NCBI GenBank assembly: GCA_004557185.1
Contig: SFEP01000011.1
Coordinates: forward strand, 1 to 42,296
Length of the DNA: 42,296 bases
Origin: Bacteroidales bacterium
Lineage (GTDB): Bacteria > Bacteroidota > Bacteroidia > Bacteroidales > Bacteroidaceae
Reading direction: 5' to 3'
Numbering within the stretch: position 1 is the first letter of the stretch; every line of letters starts with the position of its first letter. The notes under the pieces are model-generated. The model saw only the letters and a program-made list of their open reading frames with translations, had not been told where the DNA came from and did not search any database. Shown here piece by piece: positions 33,425-42,091 of this stretch. Both the position numbers and the translations under genes were made by a program.

Positions 33425-33455
33425 CAACGTCTTCAATGCGTTTACCGGACACCAG
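33425..33455 (-). repeat. Box-2 repeat (GGTGTCCGGTAAACGCATTG), copy 1
   Basis: On the minus strand, CTGGTGTCCGGTAAACGCAT is followed by TGAAGACGTTG. It recurs at 33740-33769 (minus) and 42135-42164 (plus), always in or beside the modular elements. It forms an inverted pair with the left end of element B (TTTACCGGACACC against GGTGTCCGGTAAA). Confidence 0.75.
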
Positions 33456-33463
33456 TAATTTTT

Positions 33464-33816
33464 TATTGATGTCCGGTAAAACTTTTTTAGAGCGGCAATT
33501 TGTCTTCACAGCATCTATTTCCAGCCGGTCGGGGAGACGGAAAAAGGCTATGCTACGTAAAAAATATCACGTCGTACGTAAAAAATATCACGTCGTTCGT
33601 AAACTTTTTTACGTAGCATCTATTTTCGGCGGGGCGGCGGGCTGTCGGAACAGGCCGCCGTGGAAGAAACTTCCCACGGCATGGGAACTTTCTTCCACAG
33701 CGGGGACTCTTTTTCCCACGGCACCTCGTTGACTGAGACAGCGTCTTCAATGCGTTTACCTGACACCTGTATTTTTTTGCAGGCCTTCAAACAAGTTTAG
33801 CGGACAGTAATCAATA
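33464..33816 (-). mobile_element. Modular palindromic intergenic element, copy B (inverted)
   Basis: A 353-base reverse-complement relative of the element at 21186-21721. It has the same order of modules: TIR-like ends (TATTGATGTCCGGTAAAAC on the left of the plus strand, TATTGATTACTGTCCGCTAAAC on the other end), box-2 (33740-33769), GCCGTGGGA modules, the 20-bp hairpin (33656-33702), the palindrome with 21-bp repeats (33550-33619), and GATGCTGTGAAGACAAATTG (about 33499-33521). It lies between the convergent Crp and beta-galactosidase genes. No coding capacity. Confidence 0.65.
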
Positions 33817-33822
33817 AAAATA

Positions 33823-33894
33823 GATGCCGTGAAGAAAAAACTTCATCCCGTGAGCATTCTTCTTCACACGTAGAGCGTTTTTCTTCACGGCATC
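33823..33894. repeat. 72-bp nested palindrome beside element B
   Basis: The perfect 17-bp arms GATGCCGTGAAGAAAAA (33823-33839) and TTTTTCTTCACGGCATC (33878-33894) enclose further CGTGAAGAA-like segments in both orientations. The arm resembles the GATGCTGTGAAGA module of the large elements. Downstream of the beta-galactosidase gene on the minus strand, it could also act as a terminator. Confidence 0.8.
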
Positions 33895-33945
33895 CAATCT
33901 TCGCATTCCCGCTATGGCCGTGTTGCGGGATTGTACTATGCGTCG

Positions 33946-36900
33946 TCAGCGCACAGGTTCAACAATGAAAGTAAAGGAGTAGTCGCCGTAGGGCATGCGA
34001 TAGGCTTGCATGGGCCACGCTCCCCAGGAGTCGATGCAGCCCAGTCCCATTTGCCGCTTGGCTACGTGCATCACGTTGTAGGGGCGTGCGGTGAGGTCGC
34101 CGCTGTGCATGTGTTGCGCCTCTTTCACGTCGCCGCCGTCAAGGTCGGCCGTGAGGTAGGGCAGTGCGGCCATTTCGAGTGCTTCAGTGCCGTAGAAGCG
34201 CAGCCCCTTGCCTTGCTTGTTGCATTGCGTCCACCAGCGTACGTCGGTGTGGTTGCCGCTCTCCTGCGGACGAATGTAGGGCCAATATTCCTTCTCGGTT
34301 TCGCTGCTGTAGGCACCGAGGAAGGTGCATGCCTTGCGGTCGATGTAGTTCTCCACGGGGCCGCGACCGTAGTAGCGAATTTGGTCGTAGGCCTGCGGCA
34401 TTGTCAGCGTCATGCCGAAGCGGGGCAGGTCGGGCTTCTGTTTGCTATGGGCATCTGTGGCAAGCGACTGCGTCACCAGCAGTTTGCCCTCGGCCGTGAG
34501 CACATAAGTCAGACACAGCGTGGCGTTCAGTTGGGGTAAATTGTAGGTGGCTATCACGCGGCGCGAGGTGCCCCATTCGTCGTCCTTCAAGGATTGGAGT
34601 TGCATGTCGGGCTGACGCCATGCTCCCAGGTGGCGTTGCAATGCGGCACCGTAGTCGTTGTCGGTGGGAGCGCGCCAAAAGTCGGGCAGCAAACTGAAGC
34701 CCTTTTGCAGCATCAGTTCGCCGTCCACGTCGAGGTAATCTACCCATCCCGTCTGCTTGTTGAAGGTCACGCTGGTGCCGGCTGCTGCGAGTGTGAGGCA
34801 GGCTAATTGCTCGTCGCGCGACACGGCAACCTCCTTGCTGCTGGCAACGGGTGCCTTGCCCGGTGTGCGCAGCACCTTGGTGGTGTGGCGCAGCACGCCT
34901 GCCAGGCGCTCGGCATCGGGGAAGGCATAGCCCTGCAACACAAATTCCTGACGGGCTACGCAGAAGTTCTTGGGCAGCAGGGGTTCGGCCTCTTTTAGGC
35001 AGTAGGCCACTTGCAGCGTAACCTCGCCCACCACTTCGGGAAGGCTATATCCCGGCAGCTGTATGCGTACTTTTTCCTGCGGTGCGATGTGCAGCGCGTC
35101 GGTGCTGCCTTGCGCCAGGAGTTTACCTTCTTCGAGCAGTTGCCAATGCAGCGTCACGTTGTTGGCTGTGCGGAAGAACTGTTCGTTGAACACTTCTACC
35201 ACGCCTTGGGCCTCGTCGACCAGCGTAGTCCACAGGTTCTGGTGCCAGTATTGCACCTCGTAGGCATGCGGATTGAAGGCGCGGTCGGGGCTGACCAGGC
35301 CGTTGCAGTTGAAGTTGTGGTCGGATGCGGGATAACGGCCGAAGTCGCCGCCGTAAGCATATATCTCTTTGCCTTGTGCGTTATGGGAGCGAATGGCTTG
35401 GTCGGCAAAGTCCCAGATAAAGCCGCCCTGCAGTTTGGGGTAGCGGCGTATGAGTTCCCAGTAGTCCTTAAATCCGCCTTCTGAGTTACCCATGGCGTGT
35501 GCGTATTCACACTGTATCATGGGACGAGGGTCGTTGCTTTTGGCAAACTGTTCCATGCCGGCGCAGTCGTAATACATGGGGCAGTAAATGTCGGTGGCCT
35601 TTTCGAGTCCGGCACGTTCATACTGCACGGGGCGCGAAGGGTCGTATTGCTTGATGTCGGCGTACACTTTGTCAAAGTTCTCGCCGTGTCCGGCCTCATT
35701 GCCCATGCTCCACACTACGATGGAGGGGTGGTTTTTCAGCGTGTGGGTATTGTTGCGGTTGCGCTCGAGGTGCGTTTGCAGGTAGCGGGGCACTTTGGCC
35801 AGCGTCTTGGCGCCATAGCCCATGCCGTGGCTTTCTAAGTTGGCCTCGGCCACTACGTAGAGGCCGTATTTGTCGCATAGGTTATACCACCTCGGGTCGT
35901 CGGGGTAGTGGCAGGTGCGCACGGCGTTGATGTTCAGTTCCTTCATGCGGCGAATGTCCTGTTCCATGCGCTGTATGCTCACCACGTAGCCGTTGTCGGG
36001 GTCGAGTTCGTGGCGGTTTACGCCTTTGATGAGGATGGCTTTGCCGTTTACAAGGAATTGTCCGTCGCGTACTTCCACCTTGCGGAAGCCCACGTGCTGC
36101 GTAAGGCTTTCTATGAGGCGTTTGCCGTCGCTCAGTTCGGCACGCAGCAGATAGAGGTTCGGCGTTTCGGCCGTCCATTTCAGCGGATTTTCCACCGTCC
36201 ACTTCACCTGTGCCTTTTGGCCGTTCACCGCCACTTGTTCGCTGCGCACCTCTTTGCCTTGGGCGTCAAGCAGGGTGAGCGTAAGCGTTTTCCCCTTAGC
36301 CTGCACCAAGTCGGCTGCAATGGTGAGCGTGCCGTTAGTGTAGTTGTCTGTAAGGTCGGGCGTAATGAAAAGGTCGGCCATGTGGCTTTGTGGCCGTGCG
36401 TAGAGGTAGACCTCGCGGGCAATACCGGTGAAGCGCCAGAAGTCCTGGTCTTCAAAGTAGGAACCGTCGCACCATCGCATCACCTGCATGGCGATAAGGT
36501 TCGTGCTGCCCGCTTTCAGGTATGGGGTGAGGTCAAACTCGGCAGCCACTTTCGAGTCCTCGCTGTAGCCTACGAATTTCCCGTTCACCCACACCATGAG
36601 GTTGGAGGTGGCCGACCCTACGTGCAGCATGATGCGTTCGCCTTTCCACGCAGCGGGCACCTGCACCGTGCGGCGGTAGGAGCCCGTGTAGTTGTTCTTT
36701 TCCTCCACGAGGGGCGGGTTCGGGGCAAACTGTGTAGCCCACGCATAGCCAATGTTCTTGTAGATGGGGTCGCCGTAGCCGTTCAGTTCGAAGAGGCCGG
36801 GCACCTGAAACGTGCTCCACGCGCTGTCGTCGAACGTGGTTTCGAAGAACTTGGCCGGTGCGTCCTGATGATGGCGTGCGAAGTGGAATTTCCAGGGCCC

Positions 36901-37101
36901 CTCAAGCGAGAGGTAACGTGCGGAGCGCGTTTTGTCGCCCTGCATGGCCAGTGCGGTGCTTTCGAATGCGAAGAAGTCGGCCCGCGGGGCCACCGTGTTC
37001 ACGCGGTTTTGGGCGGGGTCGAGCCAATAGGACGTGCTGCCCTGGCTGCGCGCTGTGAGCGGGAGCAGGGCCAAAAGTGAGAGAAAAAGGAGGTTTTTCA
37101 T
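33946..37101 (-). CDS. Secreted GH2 beta-galactosidase
   Basis: A 1051-residue glycoside hydrolase of family 2 with the five-domain LacZ layout: sugar-binding domain, immunoglobulin-like domain, TIM barrel, second Ig-like domain and C-terminal Bgal_small_N domain. It would release terminal beta-galactose. The acid/base is Glu469 in MGNEAGHG and the nucleophile Glu532 in MIQCEYAHAMGN. The signal peptide MKNLLFLSLLALLPLTARSQG sends it to the periplasm or surface, unlike E. coli LacZ. The ATG at 37101 is preferred; an in-frame ATG at 37113 adds four residues. No SusCD or sulfatase genes are beside it, so it is not in an obvious polysaccharide utilisation locus. Long plus-strand frames are shadows. 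Confidence 0.94.
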   Translation of the reverse strand: MKNLLFLSLLALLPLTARSQGSTSYWLDPAQNRVNTVAPRADFFAFESTALAMQGDKTRSARYLSLEGPWKFHFARHHQDAPAKFFETTFDDSAWSTFQVPGLFELNGYGDPIYKNIGYAWATQFAPNPPLVEEKNNYTGSYRRTVQVPAAWKGERIMLHVGSATSNLMVWVNGKFVGYSEDSKVAAEFDLTPYLKAGSTNLIAMQVMRWCDGSYFEDQDFWRFTGIAREVYLYARPQSHMADLFITPDLTDNYTNGTLTIAADLVQAKGKTLTLTLLDAQGKEVRSEQVAVNGQKAQVKWTVENPLKWTAETPNLYLLRAELSDGKRLIESLTQHVGFRKVEVRDGQFLVNGKAILIKGVNRHELDPDNGYVVSIQRMEQDIRRMKELNINAVRTCHYPDDPRWYNLCDKYGLYVVAEANLESHGMGYGAKTLAKVPRYLQTHLERNRNNTHTLKNHPSIVVWSMGNEAGHGENFDKVYADIKQYDPSRPVQYERAGLEKATDIYCPMYYDCAGMEQFAKSNDPRPMIQCEYAHAMGNSEGGFKDYWELIRRYPKLQGGFIWDFADQAIRSHNAQGKEIYAYGGDFGRYPASDHNFNCNGLVSPDRAFNPHAYEVQYWHQNLWTTLVDEAQGVVEVFNEQFFRTANNVTLHWQLLEEGKLLAQGSTDALHIAPQEKVRIQLPGYSLPEVVGEVTLQVAYCLKEAEPLLPKNFCVARQEFVLQGYAFPDAERLAGVLRHTTKVLRTPGKAPVASSKEVAVSRDEQLACLTLAAAGTSVTFNKQTGWVDYLDVDGELMLQKGFSLLPDFWRAPTDNDYGAALQRHLGAWRQPDMQLQSLKDDEWGTSRRVIATYNLPQLNATLCLTYVLTAEGKLLVTQSLATDAHSKQKPDLPRFGMTLTMPQAYDQIRYYGRGPVENYIDRKACTFLGAYSSETEKEYWPYIRPQESGNHTDVRWWTQCNKQGKGLRFYGTEALEMAALPYLTADLDGGDVKEAQHMHSGDLTARPYNVMHVAKRQMGLGCIDSWGAWPMQAYRMPYGDYSFTFIVEPVR

Positions 37102-37190
37102 ATAGAATAGCATGTAAGGGATTACTTGTGTAAGGAGTCAAAGCGTCGTGGGGCGTGGGGGCTTCGACAAGTTATGGCATGCGCTTTCTT

Positions 37191-37222
37191 TCCTATATAT
37201 ATAATAAGGAGTGCGGCGCAGG
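37191..37222 (+). repeat. Recurring AT-rich / GGAGTGCG motif, site 4
   Basis: CCTATATATATAATAAGGAG followed by TGCGGCG. It lies between the TPR protein stop and the beta-galactosidase start and is close in sequence to the sites at 13017, 20736 and (inverted) 15121. Confidence 0.5.
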
Positions 37223-37225
37223 GCT

Positions 37226-39187
37226 TCATTGCTTCATCGCCTTGAGTTGCGCGTAGGCTTTGTAGAGCCCCAGCTGGCCTGCTGCGCTGAAGTCGGCGGC
37301 GGCCTTCTCCTTGTCGCCTTGCCGCAGGTAGAGCAGGGCGCGGTTGTAGTAAGCCTCGGGCAAGCGGGCGTCGAGCGTGATGGCGTGTGTCAGGCATTGC
37401 AGGGCATATTCGGCATGCTGCCCCCAGGCTTCGAGGCACGCCAGGTTGTAGTAGGCAATGGCCTGTGCGGGTTGCAGTCGGAGTGCGTTATGCAGGTCGG
37501 CGCGTGCCAGTGCCAATCGTGCCTTCATGTCGGTGTCAGATAGTGTGGACGACTGCAGTGTGAGCATCAGTATGGCGGCGCGTTGCATATAGGCCACTGC
37601 CGATGCCGTATCTGTGTGCACGGCGTAGCCAGCCTCGTTGAGTGCTGCATCGTAGTCGTAGCGTGCTGCCGCAATGGCCGAGCGCACCAAGCATTGGTCG
37701 CGGCGGCTGAGGCGTTGCTCGCGTCCCGCCAGCATGTCCTCGTCGTGGGCGGCAGCCTCAGCTGCGTTGGCCTCGACTTCGGCCGTGAGGCAGAACTTGC
37801 GCGAGGTGAGTTCAAGCGTCTGCGTGATGGCCCCCGTTTCAGGCACAAAGGCAGTAGCATGATAGCCCCGTGTCTGGTCGGTGCGGAAGGCCAGGCTGTA
37901 CATGGGCAGCAGGTCGGGCGAAGCCTTCTCGTTCTGCACCTTGCCGTAGAGCGTTCCAAACACGTTGCGCACCGTGTCGGCATCCTCCTGCACCAGTTGC
38001 TGGTACTGCTCCAAGGCGTGCTCTGAGCGTTTGCGCACTTTCTTGGCCTTGCTTTGCGGTTTGCGTGCAAAGGCCAGGTCCAGTTCGCGCCGCGCCACCA
38101 CGCTTTCGTCGCTCAGTGCGCCGCGCACGTCGCCCACCTTGCGGCGGCACTCTGCGCGAGCCAGGTAGCCGTAGGTGAATTGCGGGTATTGGCGAATGAG
38201 CACGCTGTAGTCGGCTATAGCGCCGCGGTAGTTGCCGGTGGCAGCGCGCAGTTGTGCACGGTTATAGAGGGCCAGCGTGTTGTCGGGCTCTTTTGAAAGT
38301 ACAAAGTCAAAGTCGTCGATGGCGCGGTTCAGATCGCCCGTGAATGAGCGTAGCAAACCGCGGTTGTAGTGTGCCACAAAGTGTTCGGGCATCAGGGTGA
38401 TGGCGCGGTCGTAGTCAGCTATGGCGCGGCCAAATTGTCCCAGCGCATGCAGCGCTTGTGCTCTGAGCACATAGAGCTCGTGGTCGCCGGGTCGTGCGGC
38501 CAATGCTTGCGTCAGGCAGGAGTCGGCCAGTGAGTAGTTCTCCTGCTGCAGCGCGTATTGCCCTTTGAAAGCCCAGGCCTGTGCATCGGTGGGCATGCGC
38601 ACCAGCAGCGAGTCAATCCAAGCCAGCCCCTGCACCGTGTCGGTTTGTTCGAGTGCCACCTGTGCCTTCACCATATAGGCTCGGTAGAAGTTGGGCCAAC
38701 GTTGCAACAGCACATTCAGGTCGCTGTCGCAGCGGGCGTAGTCCTTCAGTTGCAGGCGGCACAGGGCGCGGTTGTAGCGTGCCCCCTGGTCCTCCGGCGT
38801 TTCGGCCAGCACCCGCGCATAGTCGGCCGCGGCCTCGTCGAAGCGGTTGTTGTGAATGCGACACAGGCCTCGCAAAGCGTAGACTTCGGTGATGTAAGGG
38901 TTGAGGCTGAGGCTCTTCGTGCAGTCGTCTTCGGCGCCTTGATAGTCCTCGAGCGTGAACTTGGCATAGGCCCTGTAGTAATAGGGGCGTGGCAAATAGG
39001 GCTTCGCGTCGATGGCTTGGTTAAAGTAGCGTATGGCTGTGAGATAGTCGTCCACGCTCAGGGCGTTGCGGCCCATGAGGGTGACCGTTTCGGCGTTCAC
39101 TTGTGCATGCGCAGCCGGCGCGGCGGCCAGCAGCATGACGAGCCAGACCATGACAAAGCGTAACCAAGTGCGGGGCTGAATGAACAT
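37226..39187 (-). CDS. Exported TPR-repeat protein
   Basis: A 653-residue protein with a signal peptide (MFIQPRTWLRFVMVWLVMLLAAAPAAHAQ), followed by tandem tetratricopeptide repeats over residues ~35-390. Examples are YYRAYAKFTLEDYQGAEDDCTKSL and HYNRGLLRSFTGDLNRAIDDFD. A non-TPR, Lys-rich segment (~375-400) and a middle region lead to more TPRs at the C-terminus (AYYNLACLEAWGQHAEYALQCL). TPRs form protein-binding superhelices; the partner is unknown. It follows def and ruvX on the same strand with a 60-base gap, an arrangement I recall in other Bacteroidales, suggesting an operon without a clear common pathway. Confidence 0.87.
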   Translation of the reverse strand: MFIQPRTWLRFVMVWLVMLLAAAPAAHAQVNAETVTLMGRNALSVDDYLTAIRYFNQAIDAKPYLPRPYYYRAYAKFTLEDYQGAEDDCTKSLSLNPYITEVYALRGLCRIHNNRFDEAAADYARVLAETPEDQGARYNRALCRLQLKDYARCDSDLNVLLQRWPNFYRAYMVKAQVALEQTDTVQGLAWIDSLLVRMPTDAQAWAFKGQYALQQENYSLADSCLTQALAARPGDHELYVLRAQALHALGQFGRAIADYDRAITLMPEHFVAHYNRGLLRSFTGDLNRAIDDFDFVLSKEPDNTLALYNRAQLRAATGNYRGAIADYSVLIRQYPQFTYGYLARAECRRKVGDVRGALSDESVVARRELDLAFARKPQSKAKKVRKRSEHALEQYQQLVQEDADTVRNVFGTLYGKVQNEKASPDLLPMYSLAFRTDQTRGYHATAFVPETGAITQTLELTSRKFCLTAEVEANAAEAAAHDEDMLAGREQRLSRRDQCLVRSAIAAARYDYDAALNEAGYAVHTDTASAVAYMQRAAILMLTLQSSTLSDTDMKARLALARADLHNALRLQPAQAIAYYNLACLEAWGQHAEYALQCLTHAITLDARLPEAYYNRALLYLRQGDKEKAAADFSAAGQLGLYKAYAQLKAMKQ

Positions 39188-39247
39188 GGCATGAAGAGGT
39201 TGGGAGCAGGAAATAAGTGGAATGCGTGGGGTGACCGTCGGCTCGGT

Positions 39248-39805
39248 TCAGCGCGGCATTTTCACCTTGTAGTTGGGGCGCACCTTACCCTTGAGCAGGG
39301 CGTTGAGTTTGTTGCGCACCATCTGTTTGCGCAGGGGGCTGATGCGGTCGGTGAAGAGTTTGCCGTCCAGGTGGTCAAACTCATGCTGCATCACGCGGGC
39401 CAGAAAGCCCGTAACCCATTCGTCGTGCTCCTGGAAGTCCTCGTCGAGGTATTGCACCCGGATGCGGGTGGGGCGGCGCACCGCCTCGTGTATGCCTGGC
39501 AGCGAGAGGCAGCCTTCGTCCATCGTCTCCGTTTCGGTGTCGTCGAACTCCACGATGTGCGGGTTGATGTAGGCTTTGTTGAAATTGGCGTATTCGGGGA
39601 AATCGTCCTTCAGCGCGTCGAGGGTGATGACCACGAGGCGGATGTTCAAGCCTATTTGGGGAGCGGCCAGACCCACGCCGTCGCTTTTGTACATGGTCTC
39701 AAACATGTCGGCTATCAACTCCTTGAGGTTAGGATAGTCGGGGGTGATGTCATCGGATGCCTTGCGCAGTACGGGCATGCCGTAGGTAAAGATAGGGAGT
39801 GTCAT
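39248..39805 (-). CDS. def: Peptide deformylase
   Basis: A 185-residue metalloenzyme that removes the formyl group from nascent proteins at the ribosome. All three family motifs are present: GVGLAAPQIG (43-52), EGCLSLPG (97-104, metal ligand Cys99) and QHEFDHLDG (140-148, ligands His141 and His145, catalytic Glu142). The ATG at 39805 (MTLPIFTYGMPVLRK) fits the family; the in-frame upstream start adds seven unlikely residues. It lies 54 bases after ruvX and 60 before the TPR gene. Confidence 0.97.
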   Translation of the reverse strand: MTLPIFTYGMPVLRKASDDITPDYPNLKELIADMFETMYKSDGVGLAAPQIGLNIRLVVITLDALKDDFPEYANFNKAYINPHIVEFDDTETETMDEGCLSLPGIHEAVRRPTRIRVQYLDEDFQEHDEWVTGFLARVMQHEFDHLDGKLFTDRISPLRKQMVRNKLNALLKGKVRPNYKVKMPR

Positions 39806-39859
39806 GTGAAAATGGGGAGAATGCAAAAATGATTTAGGGGGCAGGACGCGTGATGGAGG

Positions 39860-40282
39860 TTACAGGTGCATGGCGCGCGACTCCATCCAGCTTTGCAGAA
39901 TGATGCAGGCGCTCACTTCGTCCACCAGCCCCTTGTCTGTTTCGCGGCGCTTGCGTCCGATGCCGCTCTCGCGTATGGCCCTCTGAGCCAGCACGCTGGT
40001 GAAGCGTTCGTCGTAGTATTCCACTGTGATGTGTGGCAGTCGTTCCTGCAGTTTGTCGCCGAAGCGGCGGGCTCGCTGTTGGTTTTCGCTGGGCAGTCCG
40101 TTGGTTTGCACGGGCAGCCCTATCACGATGCGCTCCACGGGCTCCGTGGCCACATAGTGCATCACGAAGGCCATGAGTTCGCTTGTGTCGACGGTGGTAA
40201 GGGCGTTGGCAATGATTTGCGCCGGGTCGGTCACGGCCAGGCCCGTGCGCTTTTTGCCGTAGTCTATGGAGAGTACGCGCAT
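39860..40282 (-). CDS. ruvX: RuvX/YqgF Holliday junction resolvase-like nuclease
   Basis: A 140-residue RNase H-fold protein. The N-terminal RVLSIDYGKKRTGLAVTD carries the first catalytic Asp. The middle segment PVERIVIGLPVQTNG, YYDERFTS with the Glu, and VDEVSACIILQSW with the last Asp complete the active site. YqgF proteins act in 16S rRNA 5' end processing and may resolve Holliday junctions. The start is the ATG at 40282. It clusters with def and the TPR gene. Confidence 0.93.
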   Translation of the reverse strand: MRVLSIDYGKKRTGLAVTDPAQIIANALTTVDTSELMAFVMHYVATEPVERIVIGLPVQTNGLPSENQQRARRFGDKLQERLPHITVEYYDERFTSVLAQRAIRESGIGRKRRETDKGLVDEVSACIILQSWMESRAMHL

Positions 40283-40319
40283 AGGGGTAAGTAGCAGAAA
40301 ATGGAGCGCCACCCTAACC

Positions 40320-40374
40320 AAGGAGCCACGCACGACAAGCGCGGGCAGTGCCAGCTTGCCCCACGTGGCTCCTT
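40320..40374. repeat. Long inverted repeat between serS and ruvX
   Basis: The arms AAGGAGCCACG (40320-40330) and CGTGGCTCCTT (40364-40374) pair perfectly, with smaller complementary segments inside (GGGCAG, GCTTGCC). It lies 50 bases after the serS stop on the minus strand. No T-tract follows, so it may be a factor-dependent terminator, a processing site or an RNA stabiliser. Confidence 0.5.
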
Positions 40375-40423
40375 CAAGTAGTGTGTGTGTACTGCTTAGA
40401 TGGGTTGAAACAGGGTGGGTTCG

Positions 40424-41698
40424 TTACTTAATCATGTCGCAGCCCATGTAGGGTTGCAGCGCTTTGGGGATGCGTATGCCCTCGGGCGTCTGGAAGTCCT
40501 CCAGCAGGGCTGCCACGATGCGCGGCAGGGCGAGAGCCGAACCGTTGAGCGTGTGGCAGAGTTGGATTTTCTTGTTGGCGTCGCGGTAGCGGCATTGCAG
40601 ACGGTTGGCCTGGTACGTGTCGAAGTTCGACACCGAGCTCACTTCAAGCCAGCGCTTCTGCGCCTCGCTGTACACCTCGAAGTCGTAGCAGATGGCAGCC
40701 GTGAAACTCATGTCGCCGCCACAGAGGCGCAGTATGCGGTAGGGCAGTTCGAGTTTTTGCAGCAGGCCCTCTACGTGTTCCAGCATTTCCTGGTGCGACT
40801 GTGCCGAGTGCTCGGGCTTGTCGATGCGCACGATTTCGATTTTCGAGAATTCGTGCAGGCGGTTCAGGCCGCGCACGTCCTTGCCGTAACTGCCAGCCTC
40901 GCGGCGGAAGCACTGCGTGTAGGCGCAGTTCTTGATGGGCAGTTCGTCCTCGCGCAATATCACGTCGCGGTAAATGTTGGTCACGGGCACCTCAGCCGTG
41001 GGGATGAGATAGAGGTCGTCCAGTTCGCAGTGATACATTTGGCCTTCCTTGTCGGGCAACTGGCCCGTGCCGTAGCCCGAAGCCTGGTTCACCACGGTGG
41101 GCGGCATGATTTCGGTGTAGCCGGCCTTGCGTGCCTCGTCGAGGAAGAAGTTGATCAGGGCGCGCTGCAGACGTGCACCGGCACCGATGTAGACGGGGAA
41201 GCCTGCGCCCGAAATCTTCACGCCCAGATCAAAGTCAATCAGGTTGTATTTCTTGGCCAGTTCCCAGTGCGGCAGGGCGTTTTCGGGGAGAACAGTGTCG
41301 TGTCCGCCCGTCTTCACCACCAGGTTGTCCTCGGCGGTGCGTCCCTCGGGCACGAGGTCGTAGGGCACGTTGGGTATGGTGTAGAGCACCTGGCGCTTGT
41401 CGTCGTCGGCCTGCTTCATGGCGTCCTCCAGGGCCTTGCTCTGCTGCTTGATGTCAGCCACCTGCTGCTTGGCCTGTTCGGCTTCGTCCTTTTTGCCCTC
41501 CTTCATGAGTGAGCCAATGCTTTTCGAGAGGAGTTTTACCTGTTGGTTGAGCGCATCGAGTTCGGCCTGTGCCGCCTTGCGCTTGTTGTCGAAGGCAATC
41601 ACCTGTTCCACGGCTTCGCGTGCACCCTGAAAGTGCTTTTTCTCAAGGCCGCGAATAACGCCTTCCTTATCTTCCGTAATTTGTTTGATTGTCAGCAT
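40424..41698 (-). CDS. serS: Seryl-tRNA synthetase
   Basis: A 424-residue class II aminoacyl-tRNA synthetase that charges tRNA-Ser. Residues ~30-105 form the antiparallel coiled-coil arm that grips the long variable arm of tRNA-Ser. Class II motif 2 is in CFRREAGSYGKDVRGLNRLHEF and motif 3 in NGSALALPRIVAALLED. The length is normal. The start ATG at 41698 (MLTIKQITEDKEGVIRGLEKK) is the family N-terminus. Confidence 0.97.
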   Translation of the reverse strand: MLTIKQITEDKEGVIRGLEKKHFQGAREAVEQVIAFDNKRKAAQAELDALNQQVKLLSKSIGSLMKEGKKDEAEQAKQQVADIKQQSKALEDAMKQADDDKRQVLYTIPNVPYDLVPEGRTAEDNLVVKTGGHDTVLPENALPHWELAKKYNLIDFDLGVKISGAGFPVYIGAGARLQRALINFFLDEARKAGYTEIMPPTVVNQASGYGTGQLPDKEGQMYHCELDDLYLIPTAEVPVTNIYRDVILREDELPIKNCAYTQCFRREAGSYGKDVRGLNRLHEFSKIEIVRIDKPEHSAQSHQEMLEHVEGLLQKLELPYRILRLCGGDMSFTAAICYDFEVYSEAQKRWLEVSSVSNFDTYQANRLQCRYRDANKKIQLCHTLNGSALALPRIVAALLEDFQTPEGIRIPKALQPYMGCDMIK

Positions 41699-42039
41699 AT
41701 CTTGCTTGTCAGTTAGTTTTGTTTCAATTTGCCGCTACTGGGCGGCCTTGTGGCATGCCATGCCGGCGGGTGGGCTGGCACGAACTGCCTGCAAAGGTAA
41801 GGATTATATGCGAAATTTACCTCTTTTACCTCAGTAGGATATGCTTTCGTGCGCAGGGCCGGCGGCTTGTGGTGTGAAAAAGTGCGCTGGTGGTGCGGGT
41901 AGTCTGCGCGGCCGCATGGCCACGTGTCCCCATTGTGCCCGGCTGCACGGTGTGTCCATTGTGAATGAAGGGCTTCCTGGCACGCATCGTTCCGCAGGCA
42001 ATTTTGAGCCCCGAAAAGAGCTTTTGTAGGGCGGGACGC
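41699..42039. other. Gene-free upstream region of serS
   Basis: No credible gene on either strand. It contains the serS promoter near 41792-41799. Otherwise I see nothing distinctive before the terminator at 42040. Confidence 0.5.
41792..41799 (-). promoter_or_regulatory. -7 box of serS
   Basis: TACCTTTG on the minus strand matches TAnnTTTG. TTTCG about 18 bases upstream is a weak -33. The leader would be about 88 bases. Confidence 0.5.
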
Positions 42040-42081
42040 AAAAAAAACACCCTCCGTCGTGCGCTGGGCAGAGGGAGGGTG
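42040..42081 (-). terminator. Intrinsic terminator for a leftward transcript from beyond the window
   Basis: The stem CACCCTCC (42048-42055) / GGAGGGTG (42074-42081) is followed on the minus strand by eight T (complement of 42040-42047). No gene in the window would use it, so it implies a minus-strand gene to the right of the window, or transcription across element C. Confidence 0.65.
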
Positions 42082-42091
42082 GATAAAAATC

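Noticed and set aside
35908..37080. 390-codon plus-strand frame over the beta-galactosidase
   Set aside because: Antisense shadow; both GH2 catalytic motifs are on the minus strand.
40415..41512. 365-codon plus-strand frame over serS
   Set aside because: Antisense shadow of a clear seryl-tRNA synthetase.
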